The notes beneath the pieces are model-generated. The model did no database searches, had not been told where the DNA came from, and was given only the letters and a program-made list of their open reading frames with translations. From Coxiella sp. RIFCSPHIGHO2_12_FULL_42_15 (GTDB lineage: Bacteria; Pseudomonadota; Gammaproteobacteria; Coxiellales; Coxiellaceae), in assembly GCA_001797285.1 (NCBI GenBank), contig MGOZ01000004.1, positions 1 to 37,049 on the forward strand: 37,049 nucleotides of DNA, written 5' to 3'. Below are positions 28,952 through 37,049 of the stretch, in pieces. The position numbers and the translations under genes are program-made. Position 1 is the first letter of the stretch. Each line of letters opens with the position of its first letter.

Positions 28952-30103
28952 TCACGGTTGGTGTTTGGTCATTAATGTAATAAATTCATCGAATAAATAA
29001 AAAAGATCTTGCGGGCCAGGACTTGCTTCCGGATGACCTTGAAAAGCTAAGATTGGTTTTGTTCTATGTTTAAAACCCTGCAACGTGCCATCAAACAACG
29101 AACGATGCGTCACTTGCAATGTCGCTGGCAAACTCGCTTCATCCACTGAAAAACCGTGATTTTGGCTGGTAATTGCAACGGTTTTTGTTTGTAAATCTTG
29201 TACAGGATGATTTGCACCATGATGGCCAAATTTCATTTTTACCGTTTTAGCACCACACGCTAATCCTAATAACTGAAACCCTAGACAAATACCCAAAATA
29301 GGAATATCCGTTTGCAGTAGTATTTTTATGTTTGCAATAGCATCATCACAAGCAGCAGGATCGCCGGGACCATTTGACAAAAGAATTCCATCCGGTTGAT
29401 AAGCGAGTACTTTTTCTGCGGATGTCTTCGCAGGGACTAACGTTATTCGGCAACCACGCTCAACGAGTAATCGCAGCATCTGGTGCTTTACACCAAAATC
29501 ATAAGCAACCACGTGAAAATTTTCGTTGGCAAGGGTATTAAACTTGCCGTGCGAAAGACAAAAAATGCCTTCCTTCCATTCGATGACTTGATCAGTACTG
29601 ACCACTTTTGCAAGATCTTTGCCAACAAGGCCGGGAAATTGTTGTGCTTGACGTAAGGCTTCCTCTGCATCAAGCCCGCTGAGAATACAACCCTTTTGTG
29701 CGCCTTTATCACGTAAAATACGCGTTAAACGTCGTGTATCAATTCCACTGATCGCAACAATCCCATTTTGTTTTAAATACACTTCGAGGGATTTAGCAGA
29801 ACGCCAATTGCTAACGGTGGGCGATAGATTACGAATAACCAAACCCGCCACATGAACTTTTGAAGATTCGGCATCATGAGGGTTGACACCGACATTGCCA
29901 ATATGAGGATACGTCAGGGTAACGATTTGCCGGCTATAGGAGGGGTCCGTCAGAATCTCTTGATAACCCGTCATGGCGGTGTTAAAAACGACTTCGCCTG
30001 TGGTTATACCGGGAACCCCGATGGAATACCCCTTAAAAACACTCCCCTCGGCCAACGCTAACAGCGCTGGTGGATAACGATTGACAAACGTATCCAAGCT
30101 CAT
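28952..30103 (-). CDS. carA: Carbamoyl-phosphate synthase small (glutaminase) subunit
   Basis: It releases ammonia from glutamine for CarB. The class I amidotransferase triad is intact: Cys273 in LGICLGFQ, and His357 and Glu359 in [11 protein letters not shown]. The N-terminal small-subunit domain has [18 protein letters not shown] and [12 protein letters not shown]. The frame opens at TTG 30115, but ATG 30103 ([12 protein letters not shown]) is the more likely start and leaves 383 residues. It heads carA-carB-greA. Repeated TGAAT half-sites lie upstream and might bind ArgR. Confidence 0.96.
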   Translation of the reverse strand: MSLDTFVNRYPPALLALAEGSVFKGYSIGVPGITTGEVVFNTAMTGYQEILTDPSYSRQIVTLTYPHIGNVGVNPHDAESSKVHVAGLVIRNLSPTVSNWRSAKSLEVYLKQNGIVAISGIDTRRLTRILRDKGAQKGCILSGLDAEEALRQAQQFPGLVGKDLAKVVSTDQVIEWKEGIFCLSHGKFNTLANENFHVVAYDFGVKHQMLRLLVERGCRITLVPAKTSAEKVLAYQPDGILLSNGPGDPAACDDAIANIKILLQTDIPILGICLGFQLLGLACGAKTVKMKFGHHGANHPVQDLQTKTVAITSQNHGFSVDEASLPATLQVTHRSLFDGTLQGFKHRTKPILAFQGHPEASPGPQDLFYLFDEFITLMTKHQP

Positions 30104-30143
30104 GCGGGCATTCAACCTATCATTAAATTGACAAACTTGCCAA

Positions 30144-30182
30144 GAATAATCGATTCAATGCGATGATTCAATCATTTATTCA
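30144..30182 (-). promoter_or_regulatory. Possible ArgR-like operator upstream of carA
   Basis: Minus-strand reading gives three TGAAT half-sites: TGAATAAATGATTGAATCA, then TGAATCGATTATTC. The ARG-box consensus is TGAAT-N4-ATTCA, while here the half-sites are spaced five apart or arranged unevenly. carAB is a classical ArgR target, which makes this site worth noting but not proven. Confidence 0.25.
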
Positions 30183-30217
30183 GGAATTCCCCATCTTTCG
30201 ATGGGAAATTCCTTCCC
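30181..30217 (-). repeat. 37-bp hairpin repeat, copy 2
   Basis: Reverse-oriented copy of 17499-17535, differing at two positions. One change places a C-A mismatch in the stem, leaving 12 of 13 pairs. It lies upstream of carA rather than at a gene end, so a terminator role does not explain both copies. Confidence 0.7.
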
Positions 30218-30478
30218 TTTCATTGACGCGGGCTGCAGGGGACCTGCATCCTCGCGATCAAGGGGGAGCGCGCAAAGCCCCCCCTGGATAATCCCCCACT
30301 GTTTCAATCTTTTGTTTTCTAAAACAATAAGTTGCCAGATAATAAATCTGTGGAATTGCTGTTTCAGTCTATGCAGGGAAACTTGCAAGTACGGTTTTTA
30401 GAGGAGTCGGCTTACTCGACCAATAGGGTTCCCGTTGAGAATAGCGCTATACTTCATTCAAGATATTCGTTGTAAGAA

Positions 30479-30505
30479 TCCCCGGGCTTGTGCCTGGGAT
30501 ATTTT
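30479..30505 (+). terminator. T-tailed hairpin in the leader of the small exported-protein gene
   Basis: CCCGGGC and GCCTGGG form a seven-pair stem with one G-T around TTGT, followed by ATATTTTT. It ends 34 bases before the ATG at 30540 on the same strand. It could terminate or attenuate transcription entering this gene. It is similar in sequence to the hairpin at 10371-10404. Confidence 0.45.
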
Positions 30506-30539
30506 TGCCATATGAAATTTCGCCCATAAAGAGGATGTT

Positions 30540-30944
30540 ATGAAAAAACAAATAGTAAATGCAATGAAGGCCACCGGACTTACAGTCATCATCATAATGG
30601 CTGGTGCCACGCAAGCGAACGATGCATTCAACAATCCCAGCGTTACAACTAAAGATTTAGGCCCATTTGCCTTGTCTGTTAAAAAGTTCACTGACAAAAA
30701 TGCGCTGAACAAGCACCATGAGCATCTACTGCAGCAGGCAAATAACCCTGAACTTTCCGTTATTGAACGTTATACCTATGCCATGCTACTGGGAATCAAT
30801 GAACCCACGCCGCTGACACGACAAATGGCCATTGAAGCACTTGGGAAATTGGAAAACGACCCTAACTTAAGTGTTCGTGATCATCAAACCATTAATAACA
30901 TACGAAATTTAATGATTTACAAGCAAAATCAAATGAAGCAATGA
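30540..30944 (+). CDS. Small exported helical protein of unknown function
   Basis: I do not recognise the family. The 134-residue product starts with a signal peptide (hydrophobic stretch 10-22, cleavage likely after ATQA at residue 26). It continues as a mostly helical, charged mature part with no cysteines (PELSVIERYTYAMLLGINE; MAIEALGKLENDPNLSV). A good AAGAGG sits five bases before the ATG, which supports translation. The mature part looks like one or two HEAT/TPR-like helix pairs, a weak impression only. It is monocistronic and preceded by a T-tailed hairpin. Confidence 0.65.
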   Translation: MKKQIVNAMKATGLTVIIIMAGATQANDAFNNPSVTTKDLGPFALSVKKFTDKNALNKHHEHLLQQANNPELSVIERYTYAMLLGINEPTPLTRQMAIEALGKLENDPNLSVRDHQTINNIRNLMIYKQNQMKQ

Positions 30945-30969
30945 CGTTCAACGAAAAGTACGTGTCGCA

Positions 30970-30998
30970 TTGACAAGAAAAAGGGAGCGTGCGATAGT
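30970..30998 (+). promoter_or_regulatory. Probable promoter of the permease/carrier pair
   Basis: A perfect TTGACA (30970-30975) and GATAGT (30993-30998) are separated by exactly 17 bases, giving a leader of about 150 bases before the permease ATG. The same stretch can fold: GGGAG (30983-30987) pairs with CTCCC (30999-31003), followed by a short T/C run. It could therefore instead be a weak terminator for the preceding gene. Confidence 0.45.
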
Positions 30999-31152
30999 CT
31001 CCCTCTTGATAAAGGGGCAACTGCATGAATATCCTTAATTAATCTATTAGTAATAAAGGTCGATTAGCGCGGACACGTCGTCATCCACCCAATCAACATT
31101 CTGCAGTAAACGTAGGTCCGGCCATCCAACCTCATCACAGCGAGATTTCACC

Positions 31153-32550
31153 ATGGTAAGCATTTCAAGTAAACGATCATTAAGCGTTTTTAGCTTAGTC
31201 ATGATCAATATCATTGCCATCGATAGTCTGCGCAATTTACCGGTGAATGCCGTCAGTGGTTTTACCATTCCCTTTTATTATGTCGCCGCTTGCTTATTCT
31301 TTTTAATTCCCTGCGCGTTGGTCACAGCCGAACTTGCCACCCATTTCCCTAAAACAGGTGGTGCCTATGTATGGGTGCGCAATGCGTTTGGGGAACGCGT
31401 GGGTTTCATGGCCATTTGGTTACAATGGATTTACAACGTATTTTGGTATCCAACCATACTCGCTTTTGTTGCTGCCAATATCGCTTACTTTATCGATCCC
31501 AATCTCGTGAATAATAAAACTTACATGATCAGCATGATTATCGGTTTATTTTTAATTGCCACCTTTTTAAATTCGTTCGGGATGAAAACATCCAGTGCCG
31601 TTAGTATTTTCAGCGCTATTGTTGGCACCATCATTCCTATGGTCATCATTATTTTTCTTGCACTGGCGTGGGTGCTACAACACAAACCTCTGGCCATTAC
31701 CCCCTCTTGGGGCAGCTTCATTCCTAACTTATCGCAGTCAAACAATCTCGCTTTTATTGTGGTTATTTTGTTTAGTGTGTTCGGATTGGAAATGTCGGCC
31801 ACTCACGCGGAATCAGTAAAACACCCAGAAAAGGATTATCCTAAAGCATTACTTTATTCTTCTATTTTTATTGCACTCAGTTTAATCTTCGCGTCTCTAG
31901 CCATTGCGTTCATTGTTCCACCCCAAATGCTCAATATCATTACGGGATTAAATCAAGCTTTCGCGTTATTTCTTGCCGCTAAACATCTTTCTTTTTTACT
32001 GCCCTTTTTGATTCTCGCCATTATCATTGGTGCTTTTGGCATTATGGCGGCATGGGTGATTGGACCCACTAAAGGGATGATGGTAGCAGCGGAAGACGGT
32101 GCTTTACCAACGTTATTCAGTCGACGCAATCGTTTCGATAGCCCCATTCAGATTCTTTTACTGCAGGCACTCATGGTGATTTTAATTTGCAGTTTATTTG
32201 TTTTTATTAAATCGTTTAATACGTCTTATTGGATATTAAGTGCATTAACCGCGCAACTCGCCATCCTTTTTTATGTTTTATTTTTTGCAGCTGCCTTTCG
32301 TCTACACAAAAAATTGAAACCCAATCCGCATGCTTTTACGTTGAAGCGCTGGGTTATGTGGCTTTCTTGCCTCTTGGGAATACTGTCTTGTCTCTTTGCT
32401 TTGATTGTAGGATTTATCCCACCCACTTCTATTGAAATTCATAATGTTTATGCTTACGAAGCGATACTCATTGGTGGTGTCGTTATTTTTACGATACTCC
32501 CTCTTTTTATTAAACGCAGAAAAAAGAATACCATCGGCTCAGAAATCTGA
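31153..32550 (+). CDS. APC-superfamily amino-acid permease/antiporter
   Basis: This 465-residue protein has about 12 membrane segments. The N-terminus SVFSLVMINIIAIDSLRNLP and PKTGGAYVWVRNAFGERVG fit APC carriers related to the glutamate/GABA antiporter group. FGLEMSATHAESVKHPEKDYP, the segment near helix 6, and GPTKGMMVAAEDGALP are further family marks. The substrate cannot be fixed. Intracellular Legionellales depend on host amino acids, which gives a plausible role. The ribosome site is weak. It is followed after 14 bases by the mitochondrial-carrier-like gene, so the two are probably expressed together. Confidence 0.88.
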   Translation: MVSISSKRSLSVFSLVMINIIAIDSLRNLPVNAVSGFTIPFYYVAACLFFLIPCALVTAELATHFPKTGGAYVWVRNAFGERVGFMAIWLQWIYNVFWYPTILAFVAANIAYFIDPNLVNNKTYMISMIIGLFLIATFLNSFGMKTSSAVSIFSAIVGTIIPMVIIIFLALAWVLQHKPLAITPSWGSFIPNLSQSNNLAFIVVILFSVFGLEMSATHAESVKHPEKDYPKALLYSSIFIALSLIFASLAIAFIVPPQMLNIITGLNQAFALFLAAKHLSFLLPFLILAIIIGAFGIMAAWVIGPTKGMMVAAEDGALPTLFSRRNRFDSPIQILLLQALMVILICSLFVFIKSFNTSYWILSALTAQLAILFYVLFFAAAFRLHKKLKPNPHAFTLKRWVMWLSCLLGILSCLFALIVGFIPPTSIEIHNVYAYEAILIGGVVIFTILPLFIKRRKKNTIGSEI

Positions 32551-32564
32551 AGGATAAAAGCATC

Positions 32565-33545
32565 ATGCACTCTTCAAATGATTCCAGCACGACACATCCT
32601 ATTCTCTCTATTTATGCACGTGGTTTTATGCTTTCATTAACGCTTTTTATCAGCACGTATCCCGTGGATTTTTCTCGCACTTGGTTACAACAAAAAAATA
32701 CTGACCCTAAAAATTTGTGGTTATTTCTACAAACACACGGGGCACGAAGTTTATTTTATGGATCAACGCCCACTTTCTTACGCACGGTACTAAAAGAAAC
32801 GGGTTATCGTAACTTGATTCGTGATATGGGTGGTTCTTATTTCAGACATGTATTTCCTGATTCCATTATTCTGCCTCCTTTAGCAACTGGACTTCTTTTA
32901 GCAATCGCCGACACTGTCATTTTAAATCCCGTAGAATTAGCAAAAAACTTAGCGATAGCAAATCCAGGTATTTTTGCTCGTTACCCCGCAGAAACTTATC
33001 CACTTTATGCAAAGCGCTGCGTAGAAAATATGGGCGGATTGCAGCAATGCTTCCAAGGTGCGCAAATTACTTTTTTACGCAATACGGCTAACCAACTGAG
33101 TTTATTGCTCGTTTCTCAAACCATGCGTGAAGTGTATTTAAAGAAAAAATTTCAAAAACAAGCCACTCAACAAAAATTAACGCTTACCGAAATAAGCGCC
33201 ATTGGGATTGTGACGGGAGTGGTCGGATGGGCAGCAACCACTCCTTTTGATGCTCTAAAAGCAAAGGCGCAAGCAACTCTCAAAGGAAGCCCCCTTTTGC
33301 ACGGGCAACGCCTTTCTTCTTTCTATTTTCGTCACGGGGGTTGGTATAGCCTTGCTTACTATACACTTTACGCCGTTTTAACCAACATCGCGATGGAAGC
33401 AGGGCATTTTCCATCAACCAAGCCCCCCTTATCCACGAAACACGCCTCTTTATTTTCATCTCAAGCGGCTTTGGCACTCCCTTCACCGGCATCAAATGAA
33501 AATATTTTAAAAACAAAAAAATCCCCCACCGACAGAAATACGTAA
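32565..33545 (+). CDS. Mitochondrial carrier family (SLC25-like) protein
   Basis: This 326-residue protein has the three-fold repeat of eukaryotic mitochondrial carriers. The PX[DE]XX[KR] signature occurs three times: PVDFSR (33-38), PVELAK (122-127) and PFDALK (227-232), spaced 89 and 105 residues. After the first lies HGARSLFYGSTPTFLR (58-73), close to the carrier sequence EGxRxLYRGxxPxLLR; the second repeat has GGLQQCFQGAQITFLRN. Such proteins are normally encoded by eukaryotic nuclei. Legionella pneumophila LncP is a precedent for a bacterial carrier delivered to host mitochondria. The Ser/Pro-rich C-terminal 45 residues might be a secretion signal, which is inference. AAGGA precedes the ATG. 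An alternative is function in the bacterial membrane beside the permease. Confidence 0.82.
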   Translation: MHSSNDSSTTHPILSIYARGFMLSLTLFISTYPVDFSRTWLQQKNTDPKNLWLFLQTHGARSLFYGSTPTFLRTVLKETGYRNLIRDMGGSYFRHVFPDSIILPPLATGLLLAIADTVILNPVELAKNLAIANPGIFARYPAETYPLYAKRCVENMGGLQQCFQGAQITFLRNTANQLSLLLVSQTMREVYLKKKFQKQATQQKLTLTEISAIGIVTGVVGWAATTPFDALKAKAQATLKGSPLLHGQRLSSFYFRHGGWYSLAYYTLYAVLTNIAMEAGHFPSTKPPLSTKHASLFSSQAALALPSPASNENILKTKKSPTDRNT

Positions 33546-33554
33546 CAAAACCGT

Positions 33555-36470
33555 TTATTGAGCAATTCGAAGCTCATCCCTCTCCTCCCCAACCACAGGT
33601 TCAGATGAGTTATTTTCTACTGGTAAACTAGGCTCAGTCAGACGCTCTGGGAACTTGCTTTTCATGACCGAATAAATACAAGTCGCTATGCTGTTCACAT
33701 GGTAAGGCTGTTCAGAATGAACTAACAACTCGAACCAGGCTCGCATACAATCCTCAACAGCTTGACGAATTGTCTTAGGAAATGTCAACTTCTCTATATG
33801 TTGAAAAACATTTTGATCATCACACTGAATAGAAGTAAATGTATGGATATAGAACATCGATAAATAAACAATTGGAAAAAAATTATAATGCCCAACAGTC
33901 GGTATATTATTAAGTACCTCGCTAACTACCGTATAAATAAATTCTTTTGTCGAACCATTTGATAAAATAGAAGTAAAAGGAACGGCCTGTTGCAGTAAAT
34001 TTTTTTCTTCTAAATATTTTAAACGTTCAGACTGAAAATCATAAATATATTTTGTGATACAAAGCCCAACTGCCCATGAAATGGTATCTTTATTATTCGG
34101 GTTGTTGAGAAAAGTTTCTATTTCTTGAGAGGATTCCTTCGAAAGATGAATATTAAATTTATTGATCACTGCGAGTTCGCGAAGAACAAAAGCTAGCACC
34201 GATACATCCCCAAAACGAGAAAAATCAAAGCTACGTTCTTTATGTAAAAGAAACATCAATTGGTGATGTGAAGAAATTAATTGTTCTTTATCCAACTCAA
34301 TGATAAACCCTTTATAAGTATCAACACGCATTGCTCGTAATTTCAAATGGGGATCACAATAAAAGGTTAAATCAAATGGGTATTCCTTGTACGATATGGA
34401 AAAGGACATCACATATTTATCATCTTTCTCTGACGGCGTTTTTTTATGAATTAATGAATAACCTTTTTTTGAAAAAAAACTCCCTAAGCTCGAAAACAAC
34501 TTAGATAAATCATTCTCATCTATTGGCCGAATAACAATGGCTAAATCCACATCTTTTTTTATGATGGGTGGTTGATCGCTCACAAAAGCATCTTCGATGC
34601 ATTCTGTTGCGAGACTCCCAATAAGGTGAAATTTATTTTTTTCGATACCAAGAGAGACTAAAAATTCATTTATCGTTGATTTTATTTCATCAATTATTTT
34701 TAAATCAGATAGCCTCAGCAATATGGATTTAATTGCAATTTTTACAATTTCATCGTCACTTAGAGAATATTTTTCAGCAATCAGTAAAAATTGTTTTATT
34801 GATTGATTCCAATAGAGGCGAATATCATTCCGATCAAACAGTTCGTCGTTTTCATATTCATAACGAACATTGGGTATTTTAATTTTTCCATTTACCCCTG
34901 TGATAAAATATTGTATTTTTTCGAAATAAGGATGATCATTATCAAGTTGATTAATGAGTATAGAAGCTATGTTATATAGCTGTTGACTTGCCGACGGGAG
35001 ATTTTTTTTGTCAATCATCGATTCGACCATTTTATCCATCACTTCTTTGTTCACGTGAATAATCTTTTCACCTTTTTTGCGACATAGAGGTGGAATTTCG
35101 TTGGGGATCGATTCCGGAATGATTTCAACAGATAATGACTCGGAAATAACTTCGGGTGAATTATTGACAGGTTCGATAACTGCTTCAATTTCTTTTTCGT
35201 CACCCGGATTTTCTTGCTTTTTCTTTCCCTTAGGGTGCTTATTTTTTTTCTTTTTCTTTCCCTTTTCTTTTTCGATAACTTCTATTTCATTAATAGCGTT
35301 AGAAGAATCATTAACCGGTTCTTCTTCCAAAAAACATTTAACCATTGTATTTTTCTTTAATTCTGAAAAATGGCTGATTTCTATATTTTCCAGAAGTATT
35401 TTTTTCCATTCAAGATAGTGACCCTCATTTTTATTCTTAAGTTCCATGAAAAAATCAAAAACAACTTCAAATGGCTTTTTATCAAATTTAAATTTATTTA
35501 TTTTTTTAGCATGCAATAAACAATATAAGTACCAAAGGCAAAAATCTTTTCGCGCAGCCTTAGGAATAGTTATTATTTTATCGATACGGTCCAACCTATA
35601 TTGACCATATGAATTTAATTTTTTTGTGATATCCCTCAAATAAGTTGAATCATTACAACGGGCGACGATCAGTTCAGCTGCTGGTTGGGCAGTACGGTCA
35701 GCGATTTGTTCGAATAAATTTGATAAAGCATTTTCATTTTCATTAAAATTGTGACATAGGTTGTCAACGAAAATTTTCTCAATTTTATTGATCGCTTTTT
35801 CTGGCAGTAAGAGTTGGATGTCATAACGTGGAGCCTTGTTGCTCAATAAATTAGCATAAAGAAGCCTGCAACGACTGATGATGTTGGGGTTAAGTATAGA
35901 CCTCGAGGAGAAAAGGGTACCAGAATTGCGTTGTATCGCTGTCTTTTCATTGCCACCACAATTTAATAGTATGCCTATCATGAGACCTATTAAGGCCTCT
36001 TGCGTTCTAAAGTCTAACTGAGTGGGATTCAATCGCGCTCGCCTAAGGGCTGTTACTGCCAAAACACTCTCTTTTAGCTCTTCATCTTCAAGACGACTCT
36101 CTAATTGATCGAGGTCAATGCCCTTTAGAGGATCTGCCAGTATGACTCCATTGTGGTCAAAAACCTTATAAATGCCGGCATTCTCACGAGAGAGATAGAT
36201 TGAACCAGGTACATGGGGTTCAGATATTAATTTGAGATCATATTTTAAAGGTTCTCCCCAACTCTTGGGATCAGGAAGATAGTTGAACAAATGGGCAATC
36301 GGTGGCAACCCTTTGTCATCAGCCTTGTTGAGTAGGACTTTTAATGAGTCTCGATCACCATTGTACAGGTAGAGAGTGTTAATAAACAGCTCAAGATCAA
36401 ATGTAGAAATCGATTTAATTAAATTTTCATAAGCTTTTTCTAACAGTATTGCCTTATGCATATGCTTCAC
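33555..36470 (-). CDS. Large protein with Lys-rich block and probable nucleotidyltransferase core
   Basis: I do not recognise this 971-residue protein as a whole. Residues 1-380 are helical and unassigned. Residues 401-420 are a lysine block (KGKKKKKNKHPKGKKK) in an acidic Glu/Ile/Pro-rich linker (385-460). Residues 617-642 read IGSLATECIEDAFV then KKDVDLAIVI. This is a GS plus DxD pattern like the polymerase-beta/CCA-adding nucleotidyltransferase fold, with a third Asp possible in YPFDLTF (D700). A helical C-terminal part follows. It is AT-richer than its neighbours, which suggests foreign origin. The start is GTG 36470 with AAGAGA before it; ATG 36461 is possible. A secreted or RNA-modifying role is inference. 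Confidence 0.6.
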   Translation of the reverse strand: MKHMHKAILLEKAYENLIKSISTFDLELFINTLYLYNGDRDSLKVLLNKADDKGLPPIAHLFNYLPDPKSWGEPLKYDLKLISEPHVPGSIYLSRENAGIYKVFDHNGVILADPLKGIDLDQLESRLEDEELKESVLAVTALRRARLNPTQLDFRTQEALIGLMIGILLNCGGNEKTAIQRNSGTLFSSRSILNPNIISRCRLLYANLLSNKAPRYDIQLLLPEKAINKIEKIFVDNLCHNFNENENALSNLFEQIADRTAQPAAELIVARCNDSTYLRDITKKLNSYGQYRLDRIDKIITIPKAARKDFCLWYLYCLLHAKKINKFKFDKKPFEVVFDFFMELKNKNEGHYLEWKKILLENIEISHFSELKKNTMVKCFLEEEPVNDSSNAINEIEVIEKEKGKKKKKNKHPKGKKKQENPGDEKEIEAVIEPVNNSPEVISESLSVEIIPESIPNEIPPLCRKKGEKIIHVNKEVMDKMVESMIDKKNLPSASQQLYNIASILINQLDNDHPYFEKIQYFITGVNGKIKIPNVRYEYENDELFDRNDIRLYWNQSIKQFLLIAEKYSLSDDEIVKIAIKSILLRLSDLKIIDEIKSTINEFLVSLGIEKNKFHLIGSLATECIEDAFVSDQPPIIKKDVDLAIVIRPIDENDLSKLFSSLGSFFSKKGYSLIHKKTPSEKDDKYVMSFSISYKEYPFDLTFYCDPHLKLRAMRVDTYKGFIIELDKEQLISSHHQLMFLLHKERSFDFSRFGDVSVLAFVLRELAVINKFNIHLSKESSQEIETFLNNPNNKDTISWAVGLCITKYIYDFQSERLKYLEEKNLLQQAVPFTSILSNGSTKEFIYTVVSEVLNNIPTVGHYNFFPIVYLSMFYIHTFTSIQCDDQNVFQHIEKLTFPKTIRQAVEDCMRAWFELLVHSEQPYHVNSIATCIYSVMKSKFPERLTEPSLPVENNSSEPVVGEERDELRIAQ

Positions 36471-36544
36471 CCATTCTCTTTTTTTTACATTGCTGTAGTA
36501 TAATGGTTGAAGATTAAGTAAGTATTTTGTCCCAATGATAATGT

Positions 36545-37049
36545 TTATTTTTTTTCAGTAAAAAAATCTTTTACTGCTGCAAACCACGATTTTGAATGGG
36601 GGCTGTGGTCTTTGCTATCATCTTGTAATGACTGGGAAAAAGCTTTCAGCATTTCTTTTTGCTCATTCGTTAATTTGACGGGGGTTTCAACGACAACCGC
36701 ACACAACAGATCACCAACGCCACCACTACGTAACGCTTTTACCCCTTTGCCACGCAAACGAAATACTTTGCCCGTTTGCGTTTCAGCTGGGATGATCAGT
36801 TTAACGGGGCCTGCCAAGGTTGGAATTTCAATTTCGCCGCCTAAAACCGCCATCACAAAATCAATGGGAATTTCAGAATGCAAATCATTTCCCTGTCGCG
36901 AAAAAATAGCGTGTTTTTTCACATTCACTTGTACATATAAATCACCCGCAGGCGCACCGTGTTGCCCCGCTTCACCTTTACCCGCCAAGCGAATGCGATC
37001 CCCATTATCCACACCCGCAGGAATATTAACACTCAGTGTTTGTTGCTGC
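36545..37049 (-). CDS. dnaJ: Chaperone DnaJ, C-terminal part (gene runs off window)
   Basis: The frame is open to the window edge and reads [20 protein letters not shown], the start of DnaJ C-terminal domain [21 protein letters not shown] and [19 protein letters not shown] follow. The C-terminal [17 protein letters not shown] leads into the dimerisation end. The J domain and zinc fingers lie beyond the right edge. DnaJ stimulates DnaK ATPase and delivers unfolded clients. The gene ends at 36545, 74 bases from the start of the large NTase-like gene on the same strand. Confidence 0.95.
   Translation of the reverse strand, partial: QQQTLSVNIPAGVDNGDRIRLAGKGEAGQHGAPAGDLYVQVNVKKHAIFSRQGNDLHSEIPIDFVMAVLGGEIEIPTLAGPVKLIIPAETQTGKVFRLRGKGVKALRSGGVGDLLCAVVVETPVKLTNEQKEMLKAFSQSLQDDSKDHSPHSKSWFAAVKDFFTEKK

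Larger units (their letters stand above)
30104..30539. other. Intergenic region rich in hairpins
   Basis: This 436-base region separates the divergent carA and small exported-protein genes. It contains TGAAT half-sites (30144-30182), hairpin repeat copy 2 (30181-30217), a GC-rich stretch with a CAGGGGACCTG palindrome (30236-30246) and opposed G/C runs (about 30265-30297), and a T-tailed hairpin (30479-30505). No convincing coding frame was found. Confidence 0.6.

Noticed and set aside
31047-31268. A 73-residue minus-strand frame with a protein-like end (VDWVDDDVSALIDLYY)
   Set aside because: It overlaps the start of the permease gene on the other strand, has no ribosome site and no recognisable family. 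It could be a gene-end remnant, but the evidence is too thin.
35077-35418. Plus-strand frame with a long Phe/Ser run, opposite the large NTase-like gene
   Set aside because: It is the antisense image of the lysine-rich block; the Phe run is simply the complement of AAA/AAG codons.

Overview
This window looks like a chromosomal segment of an intracellular gamma-proteobacterium, most probably of the order Legionellales (Coxiella/Rickettsiella/Berkiella/Aquicella neighbourhood). That placement is inference. It rests on gamma-proteobacterial gene orders (ndk-rlmN-rodZ-hisS-yfgM-der, dacA-ybeD-lipB-lipA, carA-carB-greA), a moderately AT-rich composition, a DedA-PAP2-LssY type fusion, a pyrophosphate-type phosphofructokinase, and several eukaryote-like genes. 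The species cannot be named from sequence alone.

Layout. 1-336 is gene-free and holds a decayed palindrome. 337-8476 is a minus-strand block: ndk, rlmN, a short rodZ, hisS, yfgM and der, then an ACT-domain malic enzyme and lhgO. Compared with E. coli, pilF, ispG and bamB are absent from it. 8666-10336 (+) is a large F-box/ankyrin-like protein, a probable host-directed effector. 10434-12074 is a CPA1 cation/proton antiporter. 12286-17478 (+) is dacA, ybeD, lipB, lipA and the DedA-PAP2 fusion. 17547-17897 (-) is a secreted protein with a CxxC-repeat tail. 17985-19352 (-) is mpl. 19612-20868 (+) is PPi-phosphofructokinase. It converges on a two-gene minus-strand operon of a sugar porter and a chagasin-family protease inhibitor. 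22727-23112 is built almost entirely of nested repeats. 23113-24991 (+) is a thioredoxin-like protein and an MFS transporter. 24995-25164 (-) is a truncated second copy of the F-box gene, wedged between the MFS gene and greA. 25168-30103 (-) is carA-carB-greA. 30540-30944 (+) is a small exported protein. 31153-33545 (+) pairs an amino-acid permease with a mitochondrial-carrier-family protein. 33555-36470 (-) is a 971-residue protein with a lysine-rich block and a probable nucleotidyltransferase core. 36545-37049 (-) is the 3' part of dnaJ.

How it fits together. The housekeeping genes cover translation and ribosome assembly (hisS, der, rlmN), lipoylation (ybeD-lipB-lipA), peptidoglycan remodelling and recycling (dacA, mpl, rodZ), pyrimidine/arginine precursor supply (carAB) and PPi-based glycolysis beside a sugar importer. 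Between them sit genes that point to life inside a eukaryotic cell: the F-box protein and its broken paralogue, the mitochondrial carrier homologue, the large NTase-like protein and the cysteine-protease inhibitor. Intergenic regions carry at least three families of short palindromic repeats, one inserted inside another. No tRNA, rRNA, CRISPR array or intact insertion sequence was recognised.
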